A stretch of 64,000 bases of DNA from Pseudomonadota bacterium (GCA_027487795.1 JAIYCX010000012.1:62001-126000); one strand, 5' to 3'; positions 24,986 to 33,237 are shown, numbered from the stretch's first letter. Notes: generated from the sequence alone by a model not told the origin. Translations and numbers: made by a program.

Positions 24986-26137
24986 CTACTGAGCAGCCAT
25001 ATAAGCAAGAACTTTGTCTAAGTTTCCTGCTCTTTCGCCACATTTTAAGAAAGCTACTACAGATGGTAGTGCAAACTCGGAGTCGATTGCGGCACAGGCT
25101 TCACTTAGGGTTGATCCATTACCTGTTTCGTCGATAATTTCTTTGAGATCCATCGACAGCCTTATATTTTGAATTATCGGCTGTGTAAGAATCAAGGATT
25201 TTAAAATCGGAAGACCAGATTCTTGATAGAGTGCTAGTAAACTGAATATTTCACTCAGATCTTTGCTCCAAGGCTTTGAATTTGGTGTCTTGTAATGTTC
25301 TGCTATCTTAAGAGAAACGTTATCGAGTTGCCCAATCGATTCTCCAGCATCTAACAGATTCAACTCATAAGTAAAATGAGAACGAAAGTCAGGTAGGAAA
25401 TATTTAAAATCCGATTTACCATCTTTTTCATTAATATAAATTGCCTGATATTCTTGTAATCTATACCATAGAAAACTAGAGATTCCGCCCTTGATACCTT
25501 CAGCTAAGCATTCTCCCATTCTGATTTGAGTATTTCCAATGCTAAAAAACATTTGCATCCAGGGATGATTAGTACTTTCACCAGCTAGATCCAAAGACTC
25601 TAGTATTGGTATGCCCGATTCTATACATTTACCAAAAATAGAAAATGCTACCCACTTATCCTCCGAACTGGGTGGTAATGCTGTGCAAATAGAATCATGT
25701 TTAGCCCAAGCCGACCCGATTCTAAAATAGCTATTAGCCATACTTTCTATGTAATTTAGAAAGTATGAAAATAAGGGTTCAAACTTTTCCGGTGAGTCGC
25801 TAAGAAAGGTATTTATGTTTTTCAAGGAATTTTGCCAGTCCTTAATCATTACAGCTTCAGGTCCGAAAAATAGTACTTCGACATACTTGCTGGTAGTCAT
25901 GTTCTTAACTTCTTGGTTTACAGAAGTATAGCGTACATTGCAAAGACAGAGCGCTAATTTTAACCAAGGATGTAGTTCTATACTTAAACATTTTTCTATT
26001 ACTTCAGGTATTGAATTTGAAGTAACTTCTAGTTCAGTAAAAATTTTTTGCAAATTAGAAACATCTATGCCGTTTGGTTGCTCGAAATTAAAAACTTCTG
26101 AACAGTCTACAACTTGAGTACCGACTTTAAACTTCAT
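24986..26137 (-). CDS. Soluble protein with degenerate GspF (T2SSF)-like repeats, 383 aa
   Basis: The C-terminal 85 residues match the pattern of the type II secretion F domain: FSLLALYQESGLPILKSLIL, then ETGNGSTLSEACAAI, then SVVAFLKCGERAGNLDKVLAYMA. A second, weaker copy is in the middle (VAFSIFGKCIESGIPILESL ... RMGECLAEGIKGG). GspF/PilC proteins normally anchor each such domain with membrane helices. Here no hydrophobic segment is visible, so the protein should be cytosolic. ATG 26137 is chosen because GAAAGG lies 8 nt upstream; a further upstream frame start (26188) would run through the leader hairpins. It is monocistronic with an attenuator-like leader and divergent from the HD gene. 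The function is unknown; it is not a secretion platform by itself. Confidence 0.7.
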   Translation of the reverse strand: MKFKVGTQVVDCSEVFNFEQPNGIDVSNLQKIFTELEVTSNSIPEVIEKCLSIELHPWLKLALCLCNVRYTSVNQEVKNMTTSKYVEVLFFGPEAVMIKDWQNSLKNINTFLSDSPEKFEPLFSYFLNYIESMANSYFRIGSAWAKHDSICTALPPSSEDKWVAFSIFGKCIESGIPILESLDLAGESTNHPWMQMFFSIGNTQIRMGECLAEGIKGGISSFLWYRLQEYQAIYINEKDGKSDFKYFLPDFRSHFTYELNLLDAGESIGQLDNVSLKIAEHYKTPNSKPWSKDLSEIFSLLALYQESGLPILKSLILTQPIIQNIRLSMDLKEIIDETGNGSTLSEACAAIDSEFALPSVVAFLKCGERAGNLDKVLAYMAAQ

Positions 26138-26151
26138 GATAAAACCTTTCA

Positions 26152-26218
26152 AAAAACAATTCGAGAGAATTGTATGGAACAGTCCCATACAGAAGAGTAA
26201 TTTTAGTTCTTCTGTATG
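26152..26218 (-). promoter_or_regulatory. Attenuator-like leader with three overlapping hairpins
   Basis: On the minus-strand transcript there are three hairpins in order. The first pairs 26218-26208 with 26196-26186 (CATACAGAAGA/TCTTCTGTATG, 11 bp). The second pairs 26190-26185 with 26177-26172 (GTATGG/CCATAC). The third is ACAATTC-tctc-GAATTGT (26173-26156) followed by a T-run to 26151. The first and second share 26186-26190, so they exclude each other, and the second shares two bases with the third. The third hairpin plus T-run resembles a weak terminator just before the GAAAGG ribosome site. Function inferred. Confidence 0.5.
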
Positions 26219-26255
26219 AGACTATAAAAATCTACCCAGATAAATTTCGAAAAAG

Positions 26256-26283
26256 CTAATATATCTTTGTTAAGATATATTAG
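26256..26283. promoter_or_regulatory. Perfect 12-bp inverted repeat upstream of the HD gene
   Basis: CTAATATATCTT (26256-26267) and AAGATATATTAG (26272-26283) are perfectly complementary around TGTT. It lies 38 nt before the ATG of the HD gene. It may be an operator for a dimeric regulator or an mRNA hairpin; it has no T-run on the plus strand. Confidence 0.5.
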
Positions 26284-26321
26284 TGAGATATGTAATGCAA
26301 ATATTAAAAAATATTTAAAAT

Positions 26322-26873
26322 ATGAATAGAGATCAAGCACTAAGTTTATTAAAAGAATATACAAAAAGCGAAAGCCTTATCAAACATTGTTTGTCGGTAG
26401 AAGCTTGCATGAGTTGGTATGCAAAAACTATGAACGAAGATGAAGAACTATGGGCCGTAACTGGACTGCTTCATGATTTTGATTATGAAATGTTTCCTTC
26501 TCCTAGTGAGCATCCTTATAAAGGAGTTGCTATCTTAAAAGAGCTTGGAGTGAGTGAGGTAATATGCGATGCTATCATGGGGCACGCTCTTTATACTAAT
26601 ACTCGGCGAGTTACTAATGTAGCAAAGTATTTATTTGCCTGTGATGAACTAAGTGGTCTTGTATATGCATCTGTTTTAGTTAGACCTGATAAAGATATCA
26701 ATAATCTAGAAGTAAAGTCAGTGATAAAAAAAATGAAAGACAAAGCTTTTGCGAAGGGTGTTTCTAGAGAAGATATTAAGCTTGGACTAGAAGAAACAGG
26801 GCTAGATGTCGAAACTCATGTTGGGAATGTTATTACTGCAATGAGAGAGAGGAAGGACATACTTTTTTCTTAG
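26322..26873 (+). CDS. HD-domain phosphohydrolase-like protein, 183 aa
   Basis: Small metal-dependent phosphohydrolase-like protein. The HD motif is intact: KHCLSVEACM supplies the first His, GLLHDFDYE the His-Asp pair, and HP and GHALYTN the later ligands. These proteins of about 180 aa occur in many bacteria as uncharacterised HDIG hydrolases; the substrate is probably a phosphorylated nucleotide but is not known. The start is the only ATG near. It is monocistronic, ending before two cruciform repeats (26896-27278) that occupy the gap to the next gene. Confidence 0.85.
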   Translation: MNRDQALSLLKEYTKSESLIKHCLSVEACMSWYAKTMNEDEELWAVTGLLHDFDYEMFPSPSEHPYKGVAILKELGVSEVICDAIMGHALYTNTRRVTNVAKYLFACDELSGLVYASVLVRPDKDINNLEVKSVIKKMKDKAFAKGVSREDIKLGLEETGLDVETHVGNVITAMRERKDILFS

Positions 26874-26895
26874 TCTTAGGCTTACTATTTACACT

Positions 26896-27058
26896 GTTTA
26901 GAAAGTTTTGGTCTAAATATGCTGATTCTCACGCATTCCACCTGGAATGCAGTAGCCTTAAAACTTAACAGTGGGCTGCCGCAAATTTTTTCAGCTAAAT
27001 TTAGCTGAGGAAAAAAATTTACTTGAAGTCCGCATATTTAGACCAAAACTTTCTAAAC
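26896..27058. repeat. Cruciform intergenic repeat, copy 2 (forward orientation)
   Basis: The arms 26896-26922 and 27032-27058 are 27-bp perfect inverted repeats with a sequence unlike most other copies (GTTTAGAAAGTTTTGGTC...). The core has the GC hairpin GCATTCCacctGGAATGC and the AT hairpin (AAATTTTTT ... AGCTAAATTTAGCT ... AAAAAAATTT). The block between the two hairpins is replaced by a longer variant containing AGTAGCC...GGGCTGC. Confidence 0.85.
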
Positions 27059-27120
27059 TTTAATCAACGAATATTTCAACATATAATATTGAAAAGTATT
27101 AATAAAAAATTAAGTGATAA

Positions 27121-27278
27121 AATAAGTTCTGAACCCTTAAGTTCTAATCGACGGACTTCGAGCAAATTTTTTTCCTTAGCTAAGTATAGCTGGAAAAAAT
27201 TTGGGGCACCTCGGAACTTGAGTTCCAGGGGAACTCGTGAGAATGAGTCGATTAGGACTTAAGGGTTCAGAACTTATT
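27121..27278. repeat. Cruciform intergenic repeat, copy 3 (reverse orientation)
   Basis: The arms 27121-27151 and 27248-27278 are 31 nt with a single T/G wobble. The pairing can be extended to about 27115 and 27290 past a 2-nt bulge. The core is as in copy 1 but with GAGTTCCaggGGAACTC as the GC hairpin, a compensated change from the usual GCATTCC/GGAATGC. It lies 62 nt from copy 2 in opposite orientation. Confidence 0.85.
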
Positions 27279-27309
27279 AGATTTTATCAGTTAAAGAACC
27301 TAAAGTTTC

Positions 27310-28386
27310 CTATTCTTTCGCTTGATCAAAATGATGATTCCAAGCTTTTGTCTTTCTTAGAATAGTTGTAGCATAGTGATTTACTGAAGAAGGAATTCTT
27401 TTTTCTCCCTTTATCGCTTTAGATACATTTGCTGGACCCCAGTTGTAAGCAGCTAGTGCTAGTTTCTTATCTCCTCTGTACATATCGCTTAGTTGATGAA
27501 GATAATTTATGCCAAGTTTAATATTTAAGTTTGAGTTGTTGAGTAACAATTTCTTTTGACCTTTGAATATTTTGTTAGCAACAAATCTAGCAGTATCTGG
27601 CATTAACTGCATAAGACCTTGTGCGCCAACGCTTGATCTTGCCTTAGTAGAAAATCTGCTTTCGACTGAAATTATTGCTGCTACAAATAGTGGATCTACC
27701 CCTTCTTCTTTACTAACTGCAACAATTTCTTTAGCTACCTTACCTGAGTCAGTAGCTTCTGGTAAGTGTACTGCGATTACTCCTGTAATAAATTGAACCA
27801 TTCCGCTTTGAATGCTTGTCTTTTCTTTCTGAATATAATCTTCTTTAATTTCAATTTTATCGCTGTTTATAACTTCTTTAGTTTTTACTTCTTTTTTAAC
27901 ACTAGCAGAAAAAGATTGAATAGCTTTGATTTCTGCTTCACTTAGAGCGATATCTCCAATAATTTCTCCTTCTGGAATCTCTGAGTTTTTTTCAAATTCA
28001 GAAATTGTTAAGCCTAAGTTAGGTGCTTCTTCATTAAACTCTTCACGACTTAGAAAAATTAATAACATAAGCCAAAGAACTGAAAACCAAGAAATAGATT
28101 TTAAATAATAATTTTTCTTAACTATTACTTTGTTTTTATCTTCAGTATAACCAATAGCAGGAATTAATTTATCAAAAGTTTCAGTCTCTGATTCTGCTAA
28201 AGATACCTCCCATTCAAAATCTTTTTGAGACTGCAATAAGTCAGGTGATTCTGCCAAAGATAATAGGTGAGCATCAAGTTCACTTAGAGTCTGACCAGAG
28301 CTTATAGCTTTGATAGCTTTGTTCTTAAGTCTTAGGGCGACTAAAGAAACCAACTGCTTATGTGTTTCCTGCTCGTTTGATAGCAT
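27310..28386 (-). CDS. Membrane-anchored lytic transglycosylase (SLT domain)
   Basis: An N-terminal cytosolic part of about 95 residues, one membrane helix (about 97-113, SWFSVLWLMLLIFL) and a charged linker come first. A Slt70-type lysozyme-like domain follows from about residue 225: PLFVAAIISVESRFSTKARSSVGAQGLMQLMPDTA contains the catalytic Glu (VESRF) and the GLMQLMP motif, and AAYNWGPANV is the usual third motif. The enzyme cleaves glycan strands in the periplasm to 1,6-anhydro ends. The type II anchor and long cytosolic N-terminus are unusual, since most relatives are lipoproteins or secreted. It is divergent from mnmG and convergent with the HD gene across two repeats. Confidence 0.9.
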   Translation of the reverse strand: MLSNEQETHKQLVSLVALRLKNKAIKAISSGQTLSELDAHLLSLAESPDLLQSQKDFEWEVSLAESETETFDKLIPAIGYTEDKNKVIVKKNYYLKSISWFSVLWLMLLIFLSREEFNEEAPNLGLTISEFEKNSEIPEGEIIGDIALSEAEIKAIQSFSASVKKEVKTKEVINSDKIEIKEDYIQKEKTSIQSGMVQFITGVIAVHLPEATDSGKVAKEIVAVSKEEGVDPLFVAAIISVESRFSTKARSSVGAQGLMQLMPDTARFVANKIFKGQKKLLLNNSNLNIKLGINYLHQLSDMYRGDKKLALAAYNWGPANVSKAIKGEKRIPSSVNHYATTILRKTKAWNHHFDQAKE

Positions 28387-28544
28387 TTCCGTGCTTTTTA
28401 TTGTATAACTAAAAGTCTTTAAATTATGGCACCCTTGTTATCCACTTTTTCTTAACTAGCGTGACATTAGAAATATAATCATAAAAATAACATAACTAGT
28501 TGTTTTTATTGATATTTTGGCGAGTATTTAACTTAAGATTTCTT

Positions 28545-30482
28545 ATGAATTATCACTCAGTAATAGTAATAGGAGGAGGGCACGCTGGTGTTGAGGCTGC
28601 TCTTGTCTCTGCTCGTCTAGGGGTAAAGACCTATTTAATTACACATGATGCAAACAGGATCGGTCAAATGTCCTGTAATCCAGCTATTGGCGGCCTAGGG
28701 AAGGGACAACTTGTTAAAGAAGTTGATGCGTTATTTGGAGAAATGGGAGTCGCTATTGATGAGACTGGAGTTCAGTTTCGAATTCTAAATTCTTCTAAAG
28801 GACCAGCTGTTAGATCTTCTAGAGCTCAGGCTGATAGAGAGCTTTACAAAAATAGAATTACCAAAGCCGTCACTTCTCAAGAGAATTTAAGAGTACTCGC
28901 AGATCCAGCCAGTAGATTATTACTTGAAGGTAATAAGATTATTGGTGTTGAAACAGAAAGCGGAGAGAAGATTTTTTCCGGAGCAGTAGTTGTTACTACT
29001 GGAACTTTTTTACGTGGCTTAATGCATACAGGTGAAACCAAAACTGAAGGTGGTAGAATCGGTGAAAGAGCTAGTTATACATTAAGTGATTCTATAAAAG
29101 ATTTAGGTCTTCGAATGGGAAGACTTAAAACAGGAACGCCTCCGAGGATCAAACTTAGCACCATTAATTTTTCACTTTGTGAAGAACAGCCTGGAGATGA
29201 TCCTATACAGCCTTTTTCATACAGAACAAAGTCAATAACTAGAAAGCAGTTATCTTGTTGGATAACTCATACTAATGAAAAAACTCATGATGTCATAAGG
29301 AAAAACCTAGACAGATCGCCAATGTTTAATGGCCAAATTGAATCTGGTGGACCTAGATATTGCCCTTCGATAGAAGATAAAATTTTTAGATTTAAAGATA
29401 AAATGTCTCACAATATTTTTCTAGAGCCAGAAGGATTTGATTCGGACATAGTTTATCCAAATGGTATTTCAACCAGTCTCCCGCTTGATGTTCAAGAAGA
29501 TATTATAAGAAGCATTGTAGGGCTTGAACAAGCTGAAATATTAGTTCCAGGTTATGCAGTTGAATATGATCATGTTGACCCTACTGAGCTTGATCCTACA
29601 TATAAAGTAAAATCTTTTGAAGGACTATTTTTAGCAGGACAGATAAACGGAACTTCGGGATATGAAGAAGCCGCTGCTCAAGGAATGTTAGCGGGAATAA
29701 ATGCTGCAAGAACTGTAACTGATAAAGAGCTCATAATTATTAGAAGAGATCAGGGCTATATGGGAGTTATGGCGGATGATTTAACATCTCTTGGTGTACT
29801 TGAGCCTTATAGAATGTTTACTTCAAGGGCAGAGTACCGACTACATTTAAGAGAAGATAATGCTGATCTAAGACTTACTCCATTAGCGAGAGAATTAGGT
29901 TTAGTGCCAGATACCCAGTGGGCTGAATTTGAAGCTCGAAGAGAGCGCATCGAAAAAGAAAAGATTCGTCTTGATAAGACTTTCATTAGACCAATACCAG
30001 AACATTTAAGTTGGTTAGAGTCTTTAGGATCTTCTGAGATTTTAGATGGTGCTTCATTATCTTCAGTACTTAGAAGACCAGAGATAACTTACACTGATAT
30101 TTTAAAAACATTTCCAGCAGAGTCTGAGCTTAGTTATTCAGAAATCGCTTCTATCGAAGTTGAAGTTAAGTTTTCAGGATATCTTAAAAGACAAGAACAA
30201 GAGATTAGTAAGGTCATCAAAATGGAAGGTGAAAAAATTCCTCCATTGTTTGATTATAGTATTGTTAATGGTCTAAGCATAGAAGTCAGAGAAAGGCTCA
30301 GTAAAGTAAGACCAAGCACACTTGGGCAAGCATCTAGAATATCAGGTGTGACACCCGCAGCCGTTTCTTTACTAGCAATATATTTAAAAAGAAAACATGC
30401 GAGTAAGGCAATTAAAAAGAGCTATTACTCAGCTGAAAATACAGATACTGCTGTCGAATTAGTAAAACAAAATAATTCTTAA
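28545..30482 (+). CDS. mnmG: tRNA uridine-5-carboxymethylaminomethyl modification enzyme MnmG
   Basis: FAD-dependent partner of MnmE that installs the carboxymethylaminomethyl group on U34 of certain tRNAs. The dinucleotide-binding motif is [17 protein letters not shown] near the N-terminus. It is followed by [25 protein letters not shown], the conserved [19 protein letters not shown] and [19 protein letters not shown]. The C-terminal helical domain ends in [19 protein letters not shown]-like sequence. The product from ATG 28545 is 645 aa, as expected; an upstream in-frame start at 28500 would add a poor N-terminus. It is followed after 4 nt by rsmG, the classic gidA-gidB pair. Confidence 0.97.
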   Translation: MNYHSVIVIGGGHAGVEAALVSARLGVKTYLITHDANRIGQMSCNPAIGGLGKGQLVKEVDALFGEMGVAIDETGVQFRILNSSKGPAVRSSRAQADRELYKNRITKAVTSQENLRVLADPASRLLLEGNKIIGVETESGEKIFSGAVVVTTGTFLRGLMHTGETKTEGGRIGERASYTLSDSIKDLGLRMGRLKTGTPPRIKLSTINFSLCEEQPGDDPIQPFSYRTKSITRKQLSCWITHTNEKTHDVIRKNLDRSPMFNGQIESGGPRYCPSIEDKIFRFKDKMSHNIFLEPEGFDSDIVYPNGISTSLPLDVQEDIIRSIVGLEQAEILVPGYAVEYDHVDPTELDPTYKVKSFEGLFLAGQINGTSGYEEAAAQGMLAGINAARTVTDKELIIIRRDQGYMGVMADDLTSLGVLEPYRMFTSRAEYRLHLREDNADLRLTPLARELGLVPDTQWAEFEARRERIEKEKIRLDKTFIRPIPEHLSWLESLGSSEILDGASLSSVLRRPEITYTDILKTFPAESELSYSEIASIEVEVKFSGYLKRQEQEISKVIKMEGEKIPPLFDYSIVNGLSIEVRERLSKVRPSTLGQASRISGVTPAAVSLLAIYLKRKHASKAIKKSYYSAENTDTAVELVKQNNS

Positions 30483-30486
30483 AAAA

Positions 30487-31224
30487 GTGTTAGCTAAAAT
30501 AGAAGAAACTATTAATAGTCTAAGCACTAGATTATTCAAGCAAGGGGTTATTCCTAGTGATAACTTAGCTACTTTAGTTAGTTCTACTAATATAGAAAAA
30601 TCTATTCAGTATTTTGAGCTATTAGAGAAGTGGAATAAAACTCACGATCTAGTAGCTCCTGCCAGTGTTGATAAATTAATAGCAGCTCATTTTATTGATT
30701 CATTATCTGCTTTTGCAGTTTCATTTAACGCACAGATATTTCCAAAAGATAGCAAAAGTTTAATCTATGCTGATATTGGTACAGGTGGTGGAATACCGGG
30801 AGTATTTTGGCATTTGTTTTTTAAAGATATGCTACCGCAGGTTACTCTAAGCTCTTATTTAGTAGAGCCTAGAGAAAAGAGGATTTCATTTTTAGAAGAA
30901 GTAAGAAGACAAATAATTCCAGAGATAAATGTTTTTAAAGGGAATTTTACGGAATTTGTAAATCTTCTAAATAAAAAAGATCAGATAGAATCATCAGATA
31001 TTATATTCAGCTTAAGAGCACTTAAGCCTGAGAAAAAAGAATTGAAGTTATTTGATTCTAGTTTTAATCAGTCTCCAAGTGGGGCAGTAAGCAAAGCAAA
31101 TATTATTTGGTTAGCGGGATTAAATTCTGAATATGATGAAACTTGGTTTTCTCCAAAAATTAATTATTTTATTAATGAGGATGGGAGTGGGAAGAGAGTG
31201 GTACTTTCTAAAGTTTTGTTTTAG
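30487..31224 (+). CDS. rsmG: 16S rRNA (guanine-N7)-methyltransferase RsmG
   Basis: SAM-dependent methyltransferase for m7G527 of 16S rRNA. Conserved features are the N-terminal EKWNKTHDLVAP, AAHFIDSLSAF, the SAM motif YADIGTGGGIPGVFWHLFF and EPREKRISFLEEVRRQI. The start is GTG 30487, 4 nt after the mnmG stop with no clear Shine-Dalgarno of its own, so translational coupling to mnmG is likely. At 245 aa it is about 30 residues longer than typical RsmG. The TAG stop (31222-31224) overlaps the left arm of cruciform repeat copy 4. Confidence 0.92.
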   Translation: MLAKIEETINSLSTRLFKQGVIPSDNLATLVSSTNIEKSIQYFELLEKWNKTHDLVAPASVDKLIAAHFIDSLSAFAVSFNAQIFPKDSKSLIYADIGTGGGIPGVFWHLFFKDMLPQVTLSSYLVEPREKRISFLEEVRRQIIPEINVFKGNFTEFVNLLNKKDQIESSDIIFSLRALKPEKKELKLFDSSFNQSPSGAVSKANIIWLAGLNSEYDETWFSPKINYFINEDGSGKRVVLSKVLF

Positions 31225-31377
31225 GAGTACCGAACGATTGAGTCTCAATCAGCTCATTCTCGCACATTCCACCTGGAATGTAGCTCCGAGGTGCCGGAAA
31301 TTTTTTCAGCTAAATATAGCTGAGGAAAAAAATTTCCTTGAAGTCCGCTGATTGAGACTCAATCGTTCGGTACTCCT
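31223..31377. repeat. Cruciform intergenic repeat, copy 4 (forward), also likely terminator of mnmG-rsmG
   Basis: The arms 31223-31253 and 31347-31377 are a perfect 31-bp inverted repeat starting inside the rsmG stop codon. The right arm is followed by a run of T. Each arm also contains its own palindrome (GATTGAGTCTCAATC on the left). The core has ACATTCCacctGGAATGT and the AT hairpin. Placement and T-run suggest it ends the mnmG-rsmG transcript. Confidence 0.9.
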
Positions 31378-31471
31378 TTTTTATTTTTTTGTAAATTTTA
31401 GAAAGATATTTGAAAAGGACAGAAGATGTAGGTTGTTGCCTGCATCTTTGCCCGTTTGCACGACAATCAAT

Positions 31472-31780
31472 TTACATAACGCTGGTGGGAGAATTCGCAC
31501 TCCAATAACTTCCAGTGTTAGATGTAATCTTGACGCCGTGCTTTTCGTTGAAGTGAACAACATGGCCCTTACCTTCGAGGAACGTTTTTGCTGTTAGCAA
31601 AAGTTCCTCTTTGGAAGTAAGTGCAAAGTTTGCTCCTTCACCCATTAACACATCCTCTTCACTTGGCCAATCGTTGAAGATTGCGATAAAAATACTGCGA
31701 ACAGTATTCTCATCTTCCTCGCGGAGGGCCTTGTGAAGTGAGGATTGAACGACCGCACAAAGAAAGTAACCGCTGCTCAT
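31472..31780 (-). CDS. Small unrecognised protein, 102 aa
   Basis: ATG 31780 follows AAAAAGGA with good spacing, and the leader contains a hairpin (31801-31845), so this is a real gene. The sequence is mixed alpha/beta (RSIFIAIFNDWPSEEDVLMG, GEGANFALTSKEELLLTAKTFLEGKGHVVHFNEKHGVKIT) with no signal peptide. Family not recognised. It lies alone between repeat copy 4 and trmO. Shadow frames on the plus strand in this stretch are not supported. Confidence 0.7.
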   Translation of the reverse strand: MSSGYFLCAVVQSSLHKALREEDENTVRSIFIAIFNDWPSEEDVLMGEGANFALTSKEELLLTAKTFLEGKGHVVHFNEKHGVKITSNTGSYWSANSPTSVM

Positions 31781-31800
31781 ATAAGTTCCTTTTTGTTAGA

Positions 31801-31845
31801 GTGATCAGCCTACTAAACCGGTAGACTCACTAGGCTGACCATCAC
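31801..31845 (-). promoter_or_regulatory. Leader hairpin of the 102-aa gene
   Basis: GTGAT-CAGCCT (31801-31811) pairs with AGGCTGACCATCAC (31832-31845), with a small bulge. On the minus transcript it sits about 20 nt before the start codon region. It resembles the structured leaders of other small genes in this window. Confidence 0.4.
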
Positions 31846-31979
31846 ATTAGAAACTAGAGCAAAAACCTTATTTTAACCTTAACTACATCTTCATGTTTTT
31901 ATTATGATATATAAATTTTTTATGTAGCTAATATTATGAAAATAAATTTTAAGATCTTGAAATTTATAGTGATTAATAA

Positions 31980-32789
31980 CTATAAAAAATCTATCGGCGG
32001 CCAGGTTTTATTGAATTCTATTTGGGCTTCCCAGTCTGGAATTACTTCATAGCCTGGTGTTATTAGAAGAGTAGGGGGGTATCCGGGTGCTAGTCTATTG
32101 ATTCTTACTTGTAGACCTTCTACGGAAAAGAAGACGCGCCAGCCTCCAGTGCTGAGACGAAAGCTATTATCGTGATAATTACTAATTCTATTTGTTCTAC
32201 TTTTTTTAGGAGCGCGTTCTAGGATTTTTATTGATTTTGTTAGAAAGTCAATTTGCCAATTTTCTTTAAGCCAGCTTGCTTGTAATTCAGCTACAGGAGA
32301 AAGTGATACTGTAAATTTACTAGGTTCTAATAATTCTTTTTCTACATCTACAAGCCAACCTTGGCGCTGATCTGGGAAGGAATCGATTTTGCTTATGTAA
32401 GGTTTTATATCCAGTATCGGAGTTTGATCTAGTAAATCTGTATTTCCAACTGTAATTTTTCTTCCATCTATTGAAATTAAAGGAACAGAGGTTATGCCAA
32501 TAGGACAAGGTCGGTGTGGAGAACGAGTAGCAAAAACACCACGACGTTTTTCCGGACCTCTTGGAGGTGTAACAAGTGGCCTCCAGTTTGTATTTTTATG
32601 AAACCACCAAATAATCCAAATTCGCTCAAAGCCGATTAAGTCACGCAGGGCTAACTCATAGTCATTATCTGGATAGAGTTCTATAACATTCTGCTCGCTT
32701 ATATCATTCTCTGGCTGATGAGGAGTGTCGAACTTCACCTTCATCTGGGTGTGGATTATTCCAATTGGTTGGAAATTTAGTGAGTCCAT
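31980..32789 (-). CDS. trmO: tRNA (t6A37) N6-methyltransferase TrmO (TsaA/YaeB family)
   Basis: Beta-barrel methyltransferase that adds a methyl group to t6A37 of tRNA-Thr using SAM. The diagnostic run is LIGFERIWIIWWFH followed by TPPRGPEKRRGVFATRSPHRPCPIGIT (about residues 50-100). After it come LLDQTPILDIKPYI and the DxxP segment. Length 269 aa agrees with two-domain bacterial TrmO; the C-terminal part is less conserved. It is monocistronic, with an AT-rich upstream region. Confidence 0.93.
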   Translation of the reverse strand: MDSLNFQPIGIIHTQMKVKFDTPHQPENDISEQNVIELYPDNDYELALRDLIGFERIWIIWWFHKNTNWRPLVTPPRGPEKRRGVFATRSPHRPCPIGITSVPLISIDGRKITVGNTDLLDQTPILDIKPYISKIDSFPDQRQGWLVDVEKELLEPSKFTVSLSPVAELQASWLKENWQIDFLTKSIKILERAPKKSRTNRISNYHDNSFRLSTGGWRVFFSVEGLQVRINRLAPGYPPTLLITPGYEVIPDWEAQIEFNKTWPPIDFL

Positions 32790-32968
32790 TTTGTATTAAT
32801 ATTCTTGTTATGAGAAAGTTTTTATGTGTATTATTATTCTCTATCGAGAGTTAAACATCAAGTTACTGGAATTATATTACTTTTTTATTAGTCACAAAAA
32901 CAACTAATTATGTAATAAGCTAAGTTAGAAGCTAGTCGGAATAATTAAAGGTTAATATTTGTTTTATT

Positions 32969-33022
32969 CCTTTCTATGCTTTCGAGGTAAATAGATTTTG
33001 CCTGGATGGCCTAGAAAGGAGG
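32969..33022 (+). promoter_or_regulatory. Possible Shine-Dalgarno-sequestering stem
   Basis: CCTTTCTA (32969-32976) is perfectly complementary to TAGAAAGG (33012-33019), which includes the first part of the AAGGAGG ribosome site (33016-33022). The loop carries the small hairpin GCCTGGATGGC. Pairing would reduce initiation at ATG 33031, so it may be a translational switch. Confidence 0.45.
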
Positions 33023-33030
33023 TTAAGATT

Positions 33031-33228
33031 ATGCGAGAATTTGACTATGACAAGTTTGCAAGAGAAACTAGTGCGTTAAGAATTAGTTTGATCAAACTTG
33101 AAATGGACGCCATGAAGAATTTTTGGATTTCATTGGAAAAAAGAAAATTTGGATTGGCGTTATTTTGCTACTGCACTGCTTGGAAAGCCAGTGCAATGTT
33201 GTCTGAAAGCCGTCAAATACCTGTTTGA
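33031..33228 (+). CDS. Small unrecognised protein, 65 aa
   Basis: ATG 33031 follows AAGGAGG (33016-33022) with 8-nt spacing, better than the longer frame from 32998. The product (MREFDYDKFARETSALRISL...) is one long amphipathic helix followed by a more hydrophobic helix (FGLALFCYCTAWKASAM). It has no recognised family. It is a single gene with a terminator at 33238-33270. Confidence 0.65.
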   Translation: MREFDYDKFARETSALRISLIKLEMDAMKNFWISLEKRKFGLALFCYCTAWKASAMLSESRQIPV

Positions 33229-33237
33229 TGACTGTTT

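Noticed and set aside
31352-31597. 81-aa plus-strand frame between rsmG and trmO
   Set aside because: It begins in the repeat flank, overlaps the better-supported 102-aa minus gene and has no ribosome site.
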